The notes beneath the pieces were generated by a model. It was given only the letters and a program-made list of their open reading frames with translations, was not told the DNA's origin and did not search any database. Source: Neobacillus rhizosphaerae (GTDB taxonomy: Bacteria > Bacillota > Bacilli > Bacillales > Cytobacillaceae). Taken from it: a stretch of DNA of 64,000 nucleotides. The DNA is taken from contig NZ_CALBWS010000013.1 in NCBI RefSeq assembly GCF_937468385.1, positions 44,961 through 108,960 of the forward strand, in the 5' to 3' direction. A program made the position numbers and the translations under genes. Shown piece after piece: positions 34,538-43,379 of this stretch (its first letter is position 1; each line of letters starts with the position of its first letter).

Positions 34538-35332
34538 ATGGATGAAAATCAAGAACTAGAGAAATTGGAAAAAGAGTGGAAAAACCATTTTGCTCGATTT
34601 ACTGCCCCTGAGCCGACGAGAGAAATGACGCTCGACTTAATTCAAAAAATAAAAAAAATCGAGGAGAACCAAAGTCCAGTTGATTTACGTTTAGAACTTG
34701 AAACGACGCAAAATTCTCTTTCAACTAGAGATAAGATAGTAAATATATTTTTATCGCAATGGAATTTTTATGGTACGACAAGCTGGCTATTAACCGGTCT
34801 TGTCATGATTGCGATAACCTTTACGATTAGTGAAAATACGGCAGATCCATTGTTTGGATTTACGAACTGGATCAGGTGGATCACCCTTCTTGTCATTGCA
34901 GTCATTGGATATTCCTTCCGTCCTAAAAACGAAGGGAATGAGATCATTGAAACATTAAGCTATTATCCAATTATCCAGCAAATGTTTACCCGATTTATGA
35001 TTGTTATCGGATTCCAGTTAGTCTTGGCGCTACCATTATGTTTTTTTATCGTAGGAAGAGAAAGTACGATATTGTATTTAGTTAGTTCCTTTATTCCTGT
35101 TTTCTTTTTTGGAGTAGTCGGATTTGTTGCGACATTCTGGTTAGGACAAAAAATAGGGTTGTCACTCACACTATTTATTTGGTTCAGCCAAGTTTTATTA
35201 AAGAAAAAGCTTTTGTTTCAAGTGCCTGGCGATGATTATTTTCTTGTAATGAATACGATAATTTTTGGTCTCTCTATTTTATTGTTAAGCACCATTTTAT
35301 TAAAGAGTCGCTTTTCGGAGAATTTAAAATGA
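34538..35332 (+). CDS. Membrane protein after sigma gene, candidate anti-sigma/permease
   Basis: About 264 residues from ATG 34538 (GAGAGGGG 9 bases upstream). The N-terminal 85 residues are cytosolic, charged and helical (ELEKLEKEWKNHFARF, PTREMTLDLIQKIKK), like the sigma-binding part of membrane anti-sigma factors; six membrane helices follow. No zinc-binding HxxxCxxC is present. It directly follows the sigma gene, the usual anti-sigma position, yet the helix number suits a permease paired with ATPase 2, which begins at its stop codon (4-base overlap). A dual role, reporting transport state to the sigma factor, is an inference. Confidence 0.6.
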   Translation: MDENQELEKLEKEWKNHFARFTAPEPTREMTLDLIQKIKKIEENQSPVDLRLELETTQNSLSTRDKIVNIFLSQWNFYGTTSWLLTGLVMIAITFTISENTADPLFGFTNWIRWITLLVIAVIGYSFRPKNEGNEIIETLSYYPIIQQMFTRFMIVIGFQLVLALPLCFFIVGRESTILYLVSSFIPVFFFGVVGFVATFWLGQKIGLSLTLFIWFSQVLLKKKLLFQVPGDDYFLVMNTIIFGLSILLLSTILLKSRFSENLK

Positions 35333-36042
35333 GAATAAAATTAGACGCTGTGGAATATTCGTTGAAGGATACCAAACTTTTAAACCAAATCACGTGTTCG
35401 TTTACAAAAGGAATTACCTATGTAGTTGGAAAAAATGGAGCAGGGAAAAGCACACTGTTGAAGCTCCTTGCGACAGCAATTCAACCACAGCAAGGGGAAG
35501 TAAACTATACTACATTAGTTCGTGATGAAAATATTGGGACTTATCGAAGGAAGTTAACGATTGAAGAGATTCGGAAAATAATTGGTTTCCTACCACAACA
35601 TTTTACAGGTCATTCAGATATGACGGTAGAAAAATATGTAATGTATCTTGCTTATCATAAGGGCATTCCCGTGAATCTTGTTAAAAAAACAGTTGCTCAG
35701 TGGCTGCAAGAAGGCCATCTAACCCAAGTTAAAAGGAGGAAGCTTCGTAACCTCTCGGGAGGACAACTACAAAAAGTCGGCTTGATTCAAGCTCTCATCA
35801 ATCATCCACGTATATGTATTTTGGATGAGCCGTTTGAAGGTTTGGACATAGGGGAGCGAATCTATTTTCAACGCATTCTGCAGCGACTTTCGTATCACAG
35901 TATCATCATTATAAGCACTCATTTGCTCGATAGGATCCAGCAATCGAGCGAAGATAAATTACTTTACTTAAGCGAAGGGAAAATAGCTTATTTTGGAGGA
36001 ATAGAAGCACTCGATGATGTAACTCAAGGGTTGCAGGAATAA
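35329..36042 (+). CDS. ABC transporter ATP-binding protein (ECF operon, ATPase 2)
   Basis: 237 residues. Walker A GKNGAGKST, Q-loop FLPQHFTGH, signature LSGGQLQK, Walker B ICILDEPFEGLDI and switch STHLLD are present; no extra C-terminal domain. The QHFTGHSDMTVEKYVMYLAY region parallels the one in ATPase 1 (PQHFNVPTQFTGREFLHYVA), so the two probably arose by duplication. Its partner is probably the preceding membrane protein. Last gene of the operon. Confidence 0.9.
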   Translation: MRIKLDAVEYSLKDTKLLNQITCSFTKGITYVVGKNGAGKSTLLKLLATAIQPQQGEVNYTTLVRDENIGTYRRKLTIEEIRKIIGFLPQHFTGHSDMTVEKYVMYLAYHKGIPVNLVKKTVAQWLQEGHLTQVKRRKLRNLSGGQLQKVGLIQALINHPRICILDEPFEGLDIGERIYFQRILQRLSYHSIIIISTHLLDRIQQSSEDKLLYLSEGKIAYFGGIEALDDVTQGLQE

Positions 36043-36048
36043 GTAAGA

Positions 36049-36090
36049 ATGGGTGGGAAAAAGACAACCCCCATCCGATTCATGTTTTTT
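36049..36090 (+). terminator. Probable terminator of ECF operon
   Basis: ATGGGTGGG pairs with CCCCCAT across an A-rich loop at 36049-36074; a TTTTTT follows about 10 bases later, so termination is only moderately supported. Confidence 0.5.
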
Positions 36091-36171
36091 CAATTGGAAA
36101 AACGAATCTACACTTCAATACCGCTATAAACTGCTGATTGAAGATTACAATCAAGTCTAAAATAATTTGGG

Positions 36172-36305
36172 TCTCCGTTATTATCCTTTAACTCGATGGG
36201 CGGCAAAATGTAACTCTAGCTTCATTCTATGAAGTAGAGCATGTAAATATTTAATGTCAATAGCTAAAACCACTTCCTATAAAAATAAGGGGAGTGGTTT
36301 TTGTA
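36172..36305. repeat. Intergenic repeat with hairpin, uninterrupted copy 3
   Basis: Order: GATGGGCGGCAAAATGTAA, GAAGTAGAGCATGTAAATAT, then AAACCACTTCC / GGGGAGTGGTTTTT at 36262-36300. It corresponds to 11940-11985 joined to 13484-13590, the site occupied by the IS1595 element. Confidence 0.65.
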
Positions 36306-36367
36306 CTGTTAGATGGTATTAACTTTTTCATAAATTCTTGTATTCACCTTTTGGTTTTCTTTAGATA

Positions 36368-37435
36368 TCACTTATTTAACCTATTAAACTCAGATTCATT
36401 TATTAATTTAATATCCTTTCCTTTTTCAATTAGTTCATAAGCTTTTTTCTCTTTGGTGCTTATCCCTTTATCTCCAACTAAAGTTTTATCTTGAATACCG
36501 ACCACAAGGAAATCTGTTTTGCTGCTTACTCCACTCTTAATAAATCCGCCGGCATTTACGACCCTTTGCATAGCTTCCTTACGGTCTAGACTGGTTAATT
36601 CGCCTGTAAATACAACATTTTTTCCGAAAAAAGGATGACTTGTACTTATGGTTTCTACCGTCACTGAAATCTCAGATATGGCAATCTTTGCTGCTTTATA
36701 TTTATTTCTTTTAGTAAAATGAGTTTGTGGTTTCAAATCAGAAAATTTTCTAACAGGAATTCCGATTTCGAACATACTGAGATATGTTTGAAGTGTTTTC
36801 CTTTTCTTAACCTTCATGCAAGCAATCACTAATTCAGCACAAGCCCTGGCATCTGCAATGGCATTGTGGTGATCAGTAAGTTGAATATTAAAATAAGCAG
36901 CACGTTCAGCTAAAGAATTTCCAATTCCCTGACCCCGGCAGGCTCTGGTGCTTAAAGGGATACTATCTATGTATTCAAACTCTGGAAGTTCTATAGTGTA
37001 TTCCGTTAAGCAAGAATACAGAACACTCATGTCAAATTGGGCATTGTGGGCAATAATTGTAGTACCGTTAAAATAAGATTTTATTTCTTCCCATACTTCA
37101 TTGAACTTTTTTTCGTTCCGGACATCGTTTGCAGTTAAACCATGAATCTTTATTGTTGCCTCATCAAAATCCATTGTAGGCGGCTGGATTAAATAATATT
37201 TTTCATCGATCATTTCATGGTCCTTCACAAAGACCATTCCCAAGGAACATGCACTGCTCATTTTGCTATTAGCAATCTCAAAGTCAATTACTATAAAGTC
37301 AGGATTATTTTTGCTTACACCGATATTTGGTGCCATGGTATCGAAGCAGTTGCTGCATAAGTCGAGCCCATTGAGGGTTCCTTTTTTTACATTAATTTTC
37401 ATGCAAGATTGACAAATTATTAATGGCTGTACCAT
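36368..37435 (-). CDS. DnaQ-like 3'-5' exonuclease with BRCT domain
   Basis: 355 residues in three parts. An N-terminal zinc-ribbon-like section with C8-x2-C11 and C27-x2-C30 (CQSC, CSNC). A DEDDh exonuclease, about 46-215: VIDFEIAN (Asp, Glu), IAHNAQFD and HHNAIADARA. A C-terminal BRCT domain, about 270-350: FFGKNVVFTGELTSLDRKEA, NAGGFIKSGVSSKTDFLVVG. Such proteins resemble the DNA polymerase III epsilon proofreading domain and likely trim DNA 3' ends in repair; BRCT could recruit it to nicked DNA. AGGGGG precedes ATG 37435, and a terminator-like hairpin lies in the leader just upstream. Confidence 0.88.
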   Translation of the reverse strand: MVQPLIICQSCMKINVKKGTLNGLDLCSNCFDTMAPNIGVSKNNPDFIVIDFEIANSKMSSACSLGMVFVKDHEMIDEKYYLIQPPTMDFDEATIKIHGLTANDVRNEKKFNEVWEEIKSYFNGTTIIAHNAQFDMSVLYSCLTEYTIELPEFEYIDSIPLSTRACRGQGIGNSLAERAAYFNIQLTDHHNAIADARACAELVIACMKVKKRKTLQTYLSMFEIGIPVRKFSDLKPQTHFTKRNKYKAAKIAISEISVTVETISTSHPFFGKNVVFTGELTSLDRKEAMQRVVNAGGFIKSGVSSKTDFLVVGIQDKTLVGDKGISTKEKKAYELIEKGKDIKLINESEFNRLNK

Positions 37436-37456
37436 TTTTATTCCCCCTAAAAATAT

Positions 37457-37499
37457 AAAAAGACACCAAAACTATTTTTATGTTCTAGGTGTCTTTTGG
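37457..37499 (-). terminator. Terminator-like hairpin in exonuclease leader
   Basis: AAAAGACACC and GGTGTCTTTT form a perfect 10-bp stem. Read on the minus strand it is followed by TTTTTATATTTTT and then directly by the AGGGGG ribosome binding site of the exonuclease gene. It is either an attenuator or the terminator of a lost upstream gene. Confidence 0.6.
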
Positions 37500-37688
37500 T
37501 TGTTAGCTTTATTTTTATTTGTTTGGCAGGATTGCTGGCCCAAACGAGAAATCATTTTTTTATATCTTTTAAAATAAGTTGATATAATTATATTACCAAT
37601 AAATGTTTGTGAAAAACAGTGTGTTCCTTTAAACAAATTTTCATGTAATGTTCAGTAGAAAGAAATAGCTATCAAAAGGAGAAAACAA

Positions 37689-37994
37689 ATGGAAAATCAT
37701 TGTTGTCAAACTATGACACGTCAGGTCAATTATAAATGTGAGAAACATTCTAATCCATTTGAATGTCCAGATAACCTAATATACTACAACGACAAGTTTG
37801 ATGAGTATGGGTTAATTATTCACGATGGTGGTTCTTCTAGTTTTCAAATAGAATATTGCCCATGGTGTGGTAGGAAATTGCCCGATTCAAAAAGAGATTT
37901 ATGAGTTGATACTCTTGAACAATTAGGCTTTGATGACCCATTTGAACAAGACATTCCTAGAAAATTCAAGACAGATGAATGGTATAAGAAATAA
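37689..37994 (+). pseudogene. DUF6980-like Cys-rich protein, interrupted by in-frame TGA
   Basis: The first 71 codons (37689-37904) encode a small soluble protein with HCC at residues 4-6, CEKHSNPFECPD, FDEYGLIIHDGGSSSF and a zinc-ribbon-like CPWCGRKLP. After TGA at 37902 the same frame continues for 29 more codons (DTLEQLGFDDPFEQDIP, FKTDEWYKK) to TAA at 37994, which looks like the genuine C-terminus. A single TGG-to-TGA change explains it. Whether the 71-residue product still folds is unknown; both Cys pairs are retained. Ribosome binding site AAAGGAG. Function of the family is unknown. Confidence 0.7.
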
Positions 37995-38199
37995 GATAGG
38001 CTAATTAAGGTAACGGGGTCTTTAGCTCGTCCTTTTCCCAATATTTTGGGACCTTTTTAAACTTGCAATTAAGTTGTATTAATATATACCAACACCCCAT
38101 CTCATAACTACGCGTAAATTTGAAAAATAGATTGCAAATTTCGCTGGTCGTTCTCGTGCCGAAGCAATAAACATTAATCTCAATAGGGATGTTAATAAT
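37995..38199. other. Gene-free stretch
   Basis: No supportable gene. CCCAATATTTTGGG followed by ACCTTTTT near 38038-38057 is a weak terminator-like stem. Confidence 0.4.
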
Positions 38200-38233
38200 T
38201 GGAGAGTAGCGCAAAGCGTTCCTCTCCTTTTTA
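38200..38233 (+). terminator. Intrinsic terminator
   Basis: GGAGAG ... CTCTCC with an inner GCGC/GCG pairing, followed by TTTTTACTTT. It separates the transport operon from upstream DNA. Confidence 0.65.
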
Positions 38234-38394
38234 CTTTGCTACATTTTTCAGGATAAGTGAATTGGATAAATAAAGAGAGGATTTACAACAACTTAATATC
38301 GGATTAATGAGGGGTTAATATTGTTTTATTATGATTAAACCGTAACAAACAGTAAACAACGTTAAAAAATCCACATTAATTGGAGGCACTTTTT

Positions 38395-39495
38395 ATGAAG
38401 AATTGTTACAAGTCTATTCAAGCTGTGATGTTAGGAATAAGTGTATTAGGATTAGCTGCTTGTGGAACGACAAAAGAGCCAGCAGCTTCAGTTATTAAGG
38501 ATCCCAACTCATTATCCTTGAAAGAAATTGAAACAAAAGCCAAAAAAGAGGGCGAAGTGAATAGTGCCGGTATGCCTGATTCATGGGCCAACTGGGTAGA
38601 AACGTGGGATGAAGTGGCGAAAAAATATACATTGAAACACACGGATACAGATTTATCCAGCGCCGAAGAGATTGCTAAAATGGAATCTGAAAAAGAGAAC
38701 GCAACCGCTGATATAGGTGATGTAGGGATTTCCTTTGGACCTATTGCTGAACAGAAAAAATTAACAATCCCTTATAAAACGTCCTATTGGAACGATGTAC
38801 CTGAGTGGGCAAAAGATGACAACGGGGATTGGGTTGTCGGCTATCAAGGAACGATTGCCTTCTTAACGAATAAAGAATTAGTGAAAAACCCGCCAAAATC
38901 TTGGGATGATTTATTAAAAGGAAATTATAAAGTAACCGTTGGAGATGTTCAGCGTGGTACACAGAACCAAATGGGCGTTCTTGCTGCTGCAATGGCTTAC
39001 GGCGGTGATGAAAAACATCTTCAACCAGGAATTGACTTTTTTGCTAAGCTTGCCAAGCAAGGACGTCTTGGCTTAACGGATGCCAAGCCGGCTAACATCG
39101 AAAAAGGGGAAGTGGAAGTGGCCATTGTTTGGGATTTCAATGCCCTTGGTTATGCTGAACAAATCAATCGTAACCAGTTCGATGTCACCATTCCTAAGGA
39201 AGGTTCAGTCGTAAGCGGCTATGCCACTATTATTAACAAATATGCGAAGCATCCGTATGCAGCGTTGGCCACTAGAGAATATATCTTAAGCGACGAAGGA
39301 CAAATTAACTTGGCTAAAGGGTTTGCCCGCCCTATTCGCGATAATGTAAATCTTCCGAAAGAAGTAGCGGATAAAATGATTCCAAAAGAAGAGTACAAGA
39401 ATGCAAAACCAATTCAAGATTACAAAGCATGGGAAGAAACGGCTAAAACGTTGCCGCAGCTTTGGCAAGAAGAGGTGTTAGTCCATGTCAAATAA
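38395..39495 (+). CDS. ABC importer solute-binding lipoprotein
   Basis: 366 residues from ATG 38395 (GGAGG about 9 bases upstream; an earlier ATG at 38380 overlaps it). A signal peptide ends with the lipobox LAAC, Cys 23. The mature protein has the family-1 (iron/phosphonate/polyamine type) two-lobed fold: KSWDDLLKGNYKVTVGDVQR, VWDFNALGYAEQI, EGSVVSGYATIINKYAKHPY. It captures the substrate outside the membrane for the two permeases downstream. Its gene overlaps the phosphatase-superfamily gene by 11 bases, which hints at a phosphorus-containing ligand (inference). Confidence 0.88.
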   Translation: MKNCYKSIQAVMLGISVLGLAACGTTKEPAASVIKDPNSLSLKEIETKAKKEGEVNSAGMPDSWANWVETWDEVAKKYTLKHTDTDLSSAEEIAKMESEKENATADIGDVGISFGPIAEQKKLTIPYKTSYWNDVPEWAKDDNGDWVVGYQGTIAFLTNKELVKNPPKSWDDLLKGNYKVTVGDVQRGTQNQMGVLAAAMAYGGDEKHLQPGIDFFAKLAKQGRLGLTDAKPANIEKGEVEVAIVWDFNALGYAEQINRNQFDVTIPKEGSVVSGYATIINKYAKHPYAALATREYILSDEGQINLAKGFARPIRDNVNLPKEVADKMIPKEEYKNAKPIQDYKAWEETAKTLPQLWQEEVLVHVK

Positions 39496-40318
39496 GGTAA
39501 TCGTAATCGTTGTTGATGGGATGAGATACGATAAAGCCTGTGAAACTCTCGGATTTATTCAACATCTTTTAGAAACCAATCAGGCAGCACTTTACAAGGT
39601 TAAATCGGAGCTGCCAAGTCTTTCCCGTCCATTATATGAAGTATTGCTTACTGGTACACCTGCATCTGTCAACGGCATTACATCCAATCAAGCTGTTCAA
39701 CTATCTACCGAGAAAAGTCTCTTTCATCTGACGAAGGAGAACGGTTTAAGGAATGGAGCGGTAGCCTATTACTGGGTAAGTGAACTTTATAATCGCGCCC
39801 CATTCCATTTTGTTGAAGACCGCGAGCAAGAGGATGAGTCTAAGCCGATTCAATATGGAAAATTTTATTGGGATGATGATTATCCGGATAGTCATGTGTT
39901 AATGGATGCAGAAGCATTGCGCAGAAAATATGACCCGCACTTTTTATATATTCATCCACTTGGTGTCGATGTAAAAGGAGAGGCTTTCGGTTCGGAATCG
40001 AAAGAATATCGTGAACAAATCTTGAAAATGGGCAGCTTGCTGGCACAGCTTTTGCCGATTTGGATGAAGGAAGGGTATCACATTTTAATTACGTCTGATC
40101 ATGGTATGAGTGAGTATGGCAATCACGGCGGCATCACAGATGGTGAGCGTGATGTACCACTCTTTATCATCAGTCCAAAAGTGGAGCCTGGTGTTCACAG
40201 TGAGGTCGTTCCGCAATTGGCTTTTGCCCCGCTTGTTTGTGAACTGTTAGAGATTGAGCCGTCCGATAAAATGGTGAACTATTCACTGCCAGGTCTTAAT
40301 AGGAAAATGACCGTTTAA
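39485..40318 (+). CDS. Alkaline phosphatase superfamily enzyme (phosphodiesterase/nucleotide pyrophosphatase type)
   Basis: 277 residues, no signal peptide, so cytosolic. Metal ligands of the superfamily are seen: VVDGMR (Asp about 10), the nucleophile region LPSLSRPLYEVLLTG, HPLGVDVKGEAFG in place of the common H-x2-G-x-D-x3-H, and SDHGM plus GNHGG. Likely activity: hydrolysis of a phosphoester, phosphodiester or phosphonate brought in by the surrounding ABC importer. The third site lacks a usual His (DVKGEAF), so metal binding may differ. It starts inside the 3' end of the binding-protein gene and has AAGAGGTG as ribosome binding site; such coupling shows the two work together. The substrate is not known. 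Confidence 0.85.
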   Translation: MSNKVIVIVVDGMRYDKACETLGFIQHLLETNQAALYKVKSELPSLSRPLYEVLLTGTPASVNGITSNQAVQLSTEKSLFHLTKENGLRNGAVAYYWVSELYNRAPFHFVEDREQEDESKPIQYGKFYWDDDYPDSHVLMDAEALRRKYDPHFLYIHPLGVDVKGEAFGSESKEYREQILKMGSLLAQLLPIWMKEGYHILITSDHGMSEYGNHGGITDGERDVPLFIISPKVEPGVHSEVVPQLAFAPLVCELLEIEPSDKMVNYSLPGLNRKMTV

Positions 40319-40423
40319 AGAAAGTACCCTATTTAGAAAAATGAAGGTTACCGGGAATTGGTTAATGTACGTACGATGAAACCAATTCCCCCATTGTTAG
40401 CGAATATAGAGGAGCGAGAAGTC

Positions 40424-41278
40424 TTGAGAAAAATTAAAAAACAAAAATTATACTTATTAGCTCTTTTACTACCATTTATTTTGTTTATTATTGGGTTTGA
40501 AATCGGACCATTAGTGGCCATGCTGAAGGATAGTTTTTATGCAGATGATGGAATTCAAGTGACGATTCAACAATACCTAACCATATTTAAAAGTAAATTT
40601 TATTTGCAAGCTATTCAAAATAGCCTTGTCATTTCGTTGTTCTCTGCTGTTACTTCTGTGATTATTGCGGTTATTGCCGCCTATTCGTTTACAAAGTTCT
40701 CACAAAAAATACAAAATCGCTTATTGATGATTGCCAATATGACTTCGAACTTCGAAGGAATTCCGCTTTCCTTTTCCTATATTATTTTACTTGGAAACAA
40801 TGGATTGTTTACGCTGCTTTTTTCTAAGCTTGGTTTGGATATATTTGCAGGCTTTAATTTATATTCTTGGACAGGTCTCATTCTGGTTTATATTTATTTC
40901 CAAATTCCCCTTGCTATTATGCTTATTTACCCATCCTATCAGGGAATTAAAAAGCAATGGAAAGAAGCTTCCTCTTTATTAAATGGAACGGCCTTATCCT
41001 TTTGGATCCACATCGGGATCCCGGTTCTTTTGCCTAGCATTGCCGGTACATTCAGTATTTTGTTTGCGAACGCGATGGGAGCTTATGCGACAGCCTATGC
41101 ACTTGTCGGAAGCAACTATAATTTATTATCCTTGCAAATTGCCTCTTTAGTATCGAGTGATGTTTCCTTAAGGCCACAGTTGGGCAGTGCGATGGGTGTT
41201 CTTCTAGCAGCGACCATGATCGGGGCGATGTGGTTCAATGAACGAATGATGCGTCGCATTAGGAGGGATTTACGATGA
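40424..41278 (+). CDS. ABC importer permease, subunit 1
   Basis: About 284 residues from TTG 40424, which has GAGGAG 9 bases upstream; ATG 40376 and TTG 40358 lie in frame but lack ribosome binding sites. Six membrane helices, with the MetI-type coupling loop about EASSLLNGTALSFWIHIGIP (EAA loop) at residues ~175-195. The first helix starts LYLLALLLPFILFIIGFEIG. Forms the channel with the next gene, which it overlaps by 4 bases. Closest in general style to PhnU/PotB-type permeases. Confidence 0.87.
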   Translation: MRKIKKQKLYLLALLLPFILFIIGFEIGPLVAMLKDSFYADDGIQVTIQQYLTIFKSKFYLQAIQNSLVISLFSAVTSVIIAVIAAYSFTKFSQKIQNRLLMIANMTSNFEGIPLSFSYIILLGNNGLFTLLFSKLGLDIFAGFNLYSWTGLILVYIYFQIPLAIMLIYPSYQGIKKQWKEASSLLNGTALSFWIHIGIPVLLPSIAGTFSILFANAMGAYATAYALVGSNYNLLSLQIASLVSSDVSLRPQLGSAMGVLLAATMIGAMWFNERMMRRIRRDLR

Positions 41279-42081
41279 AGTCTTCATTAGCGTTTCATAA
41301 AGTGATCGTGGGATTGCTTGTTATCTATTTAATAATCCCACTGGTAGGAACGTTTTTATTCTCGATGGCTGGGAAATGGGATCATACGATTCTACCAGAG
41401 AGTTATACGGTGAAATGGTATATCGAATTATTTCAAGATGAACGGTTTTATCGTGCGCTGCAGCATACGCTGTTTTTAATTGTGGTGACGGTTGGTCTTA
41501 GTGTGGTAATTATGCTCCCAACGATTTTTATCATCACTGTCTATTTCGGTAAATGGGAAAAATGGCTTCAAGCAGCCTCTATGCTTCCATATGGCATACC
41601 GCCCATTGTTGGAGCTGTAGGATTAATCAAAGTATACTCAGATGGACCGATTCAAATTGCCGGAACACCATGGATTTTAGTTGGTGCTTATTTCATCACG
41701 ATTCTGCCATTTATGTACCAAGGTATTCGCAACAGCCTTCGTACGGTGAATGCGATCCAGCTTGTCGATGCGGCCGAATTACTTGGGGCCACAAAATTCC
41801 AGGCGTTTCGTACAGTGGTGTTTCCCAATATTATCTCTGGTATTTTAGTATCTACCTTATTATCCGTCGCGCTTTTATTTAGTGAGTTTGCGTTTGCCAA
41901 TTTGCTTGTCGGGGGCCGATTTGAAACGATTCAAATTTATCTTGCCGATAAACTCAACAAGAGTGGTCACTTAACAAGTGCCATAGTGATTACGTATTAC
42001 TCTATCATTTTACTTTTAACGGGGACTGTATTAAAACTTACGTTTAGAAAAGAGAATGCTCCTTCCCTTTTAAAAGGATAA
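41275..42081 (+). CDS. ABC importer permease, subunit 2
   Basis: 268 residues, six membrane helices (VIVGLLVIYLIIPLVGTFLF first). The EAA-type loop is DAAELLGATKFQAFRTVVFP at about 163-182. Pairs with subunit 1. After its stop a 138-base intergenic repeat separates it from the ATPase gene, although order and function indicate one transport system. Confidence 0.9.
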   Translation: MKSSLAFHKVIVGLLVIYLIIPLVGTFLFSMAGKWDHTILPESYTVKWYIELFQDERFYRALQHTLFLIVVTVGLSVVIMLPTIFIITVYFGKWEKWLQAASMLPYGIPPIVGAVGLIKVYSDGPIQIAGTPWILVGAYFITILPFMYQGIRNSLRTVNAIQLVDAAELLGATKFQAFRTVVFPNIISGILVSTLLSVALLFSEFAFANLLVGGRFETIQIYLADKLNKSGHLTSAIVITYYSIILLLTGTVLKLTFRKENAPSLLKG

Positions 42082-42084
42082 ATT

Positions 42085-42222
42085 TTGACTTCGAGAATTG
42101 TCCAGCTCCAGCGCCTAGCCCCTCGAGGTCATAAGCCAATCCGTCATGAAGGTTAAAAAGCAACCTTCCCGCCGGCTCGTCTTATGCTTGTCGGGGCTGA
42201 CCAAGGCGCTTGCGCTTTTCTA
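42085..42222. repeat. Bacillaceae intergenic repeat, copy 2
   Basis: Begins TTTGACTTCGAGAATTGTCC followed by AGCTCCAGCGCC, ends CAAGGCGCTTGCGCTTTTCT. The middle differs from copies 1 and 3 and holds GCCGGC-centred stems. It splits the transport operon between permease 2 and ATPase. Confidence 0.85.
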
Positions 42223-42295
42223 ATAAGAAACGATCTCTTTCATTTTTAAAGAAATCATACCGTCAAAAAAATACAGCTTTAGAAGGTGAAAATTC

Positions 42296-43315
42296 ATGAG
42301 CTATGTAACGATTGATCAAGTAACGAAGGGTTATAATCATCAAGTCGTGTTAGAAAATATTTCATTGACATTAAAAAAGGGAGAATTTGCGACTCTTCTA
42401 GGACAAAGCGGGTGCGGAAAAAGCACCTTATTACGATCCATTGCCGGACTTGAAGATGTGAATGAAGGAAGTATCTTCATTGATGGAAAAGATATTACTC
42501 ATTTATCACCGCGTAACCGTGAAGTCGGTATGGTGTTTCAATCGTATGCATTGTTCCCGAATATGACCGTTTTTGAAAATATCGCTTACGGCCTTAAAAT
42601 GAAGAAGGCAAAGGATATTAAATCAAGAGTAACAAGGATGATTGAACTGGTAGATTTGATTGGAAAAGAACAGTCCTATCCTCATCAATTATCTGGTGGT
42701 CAACAACAAAGGGTGGCTCTCTCCCGTGCACTTGTCATGGAACCAAAGGTCCTGCTTTTGGATGAGCCGTTAAGTGCATTGGATGCGAAAATTAGAAAAA
42801 ACTTACAAAAAGAATTAAAGAGAATCCAGAAAGAATTAGATATTACCACAATTTTTGTGACCCATGATCAGGAAGAAGCTATGACAATGTCGGATCGGAT
42901 TTTTGTCATGAATAAAGGAAAAATTGTTCAATCCGGTTCACCAACAGAAATTTATACCTCGCCCGTCAATACATTTGTGGCGAAATTTATCGGAAATTAC
43001 AATGTTTTGAGTATCGACGTTTTCCGTAAACTTGTTCAAAGCACAGAGATAGACGGGAATGAGGTTGCCATTCGTCCTGAAGTTCTACAACTAGTTGCCG
43101 CTGGTGAAAATCATTTAGATTTACAAGCGAACTGGGATATTAAAGGGACAATTAAAGATGTTTCCATGACAGGAAATGTTTTAAGATATGAAGTAGAAAC
43201 AGAAGAGTCCGCTTTCCTGGTAGATGATCTTCATCACCAAGGGAAAATGCTTGAACAAGGAGCACAGGTTCACATTCTTGTACCAAAGAAAGAATGCATT
43301 ATGTTAGCTAATTAG
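42296..43315 (+). CDS. ABC importer ATP-binding protein
   Basis: 339 residues, PotA/MalK-like. Walker A GQSGCGKST (about 37-45), signature LSGGQQQRVAL, Walker B VLLLDEPLSALD, switch VTHDQEEAM, and a C-terminal TOBE-like domain (EVAIRPEVLQL, GTIKDVSMTGNVLRYEVE). It powers uptake through the preceding permeases. GAAGGTG precedes ATG 42296. Confidence 0.92.
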   Translation: MSYVTIDQVTKGYNHQVVLENISLTLKKGEFATLLGQSGCGKSTLLRSIAGLEDVNEGSIFIDGKDITHLSPRNREVGMVFQSYALFPNMTVFENIAYGLKMKKAKDIKSRVTRMIELVDLIGKEQSYPHQLSGGQQQRVALSRALVMEPKVLLLDEPLSALDAKIRKNLQKELKRIQKELDITTIFVTHDQEEAMTMSDRIFVMNKGKIVQSGSPTEIYTSPVNTFVAKFIGNYNVLSIDVFRKLVQSTEIDGNEVAIRPEVLQLVAAGENHLDLQANWDIKGTIKDVSMTGNVLRYEVETEESAFLVDDLHHQGKMLEQGAQVHILVPKKECIMLAN

Positions 43316-43379
43316 AATGGACTTGTGCTAGTCACCGTTAGGCGGAAGCAGTGAGCTTTTCTTAATTGGAGGAAGAATT

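Noticed and set aside
37902..37904. TGA read as selenocysteine
   Set aside because: No SECIS-like structure seen and the surroundings do not resemble a known selenoprotein; TGG to TGA is simpler.
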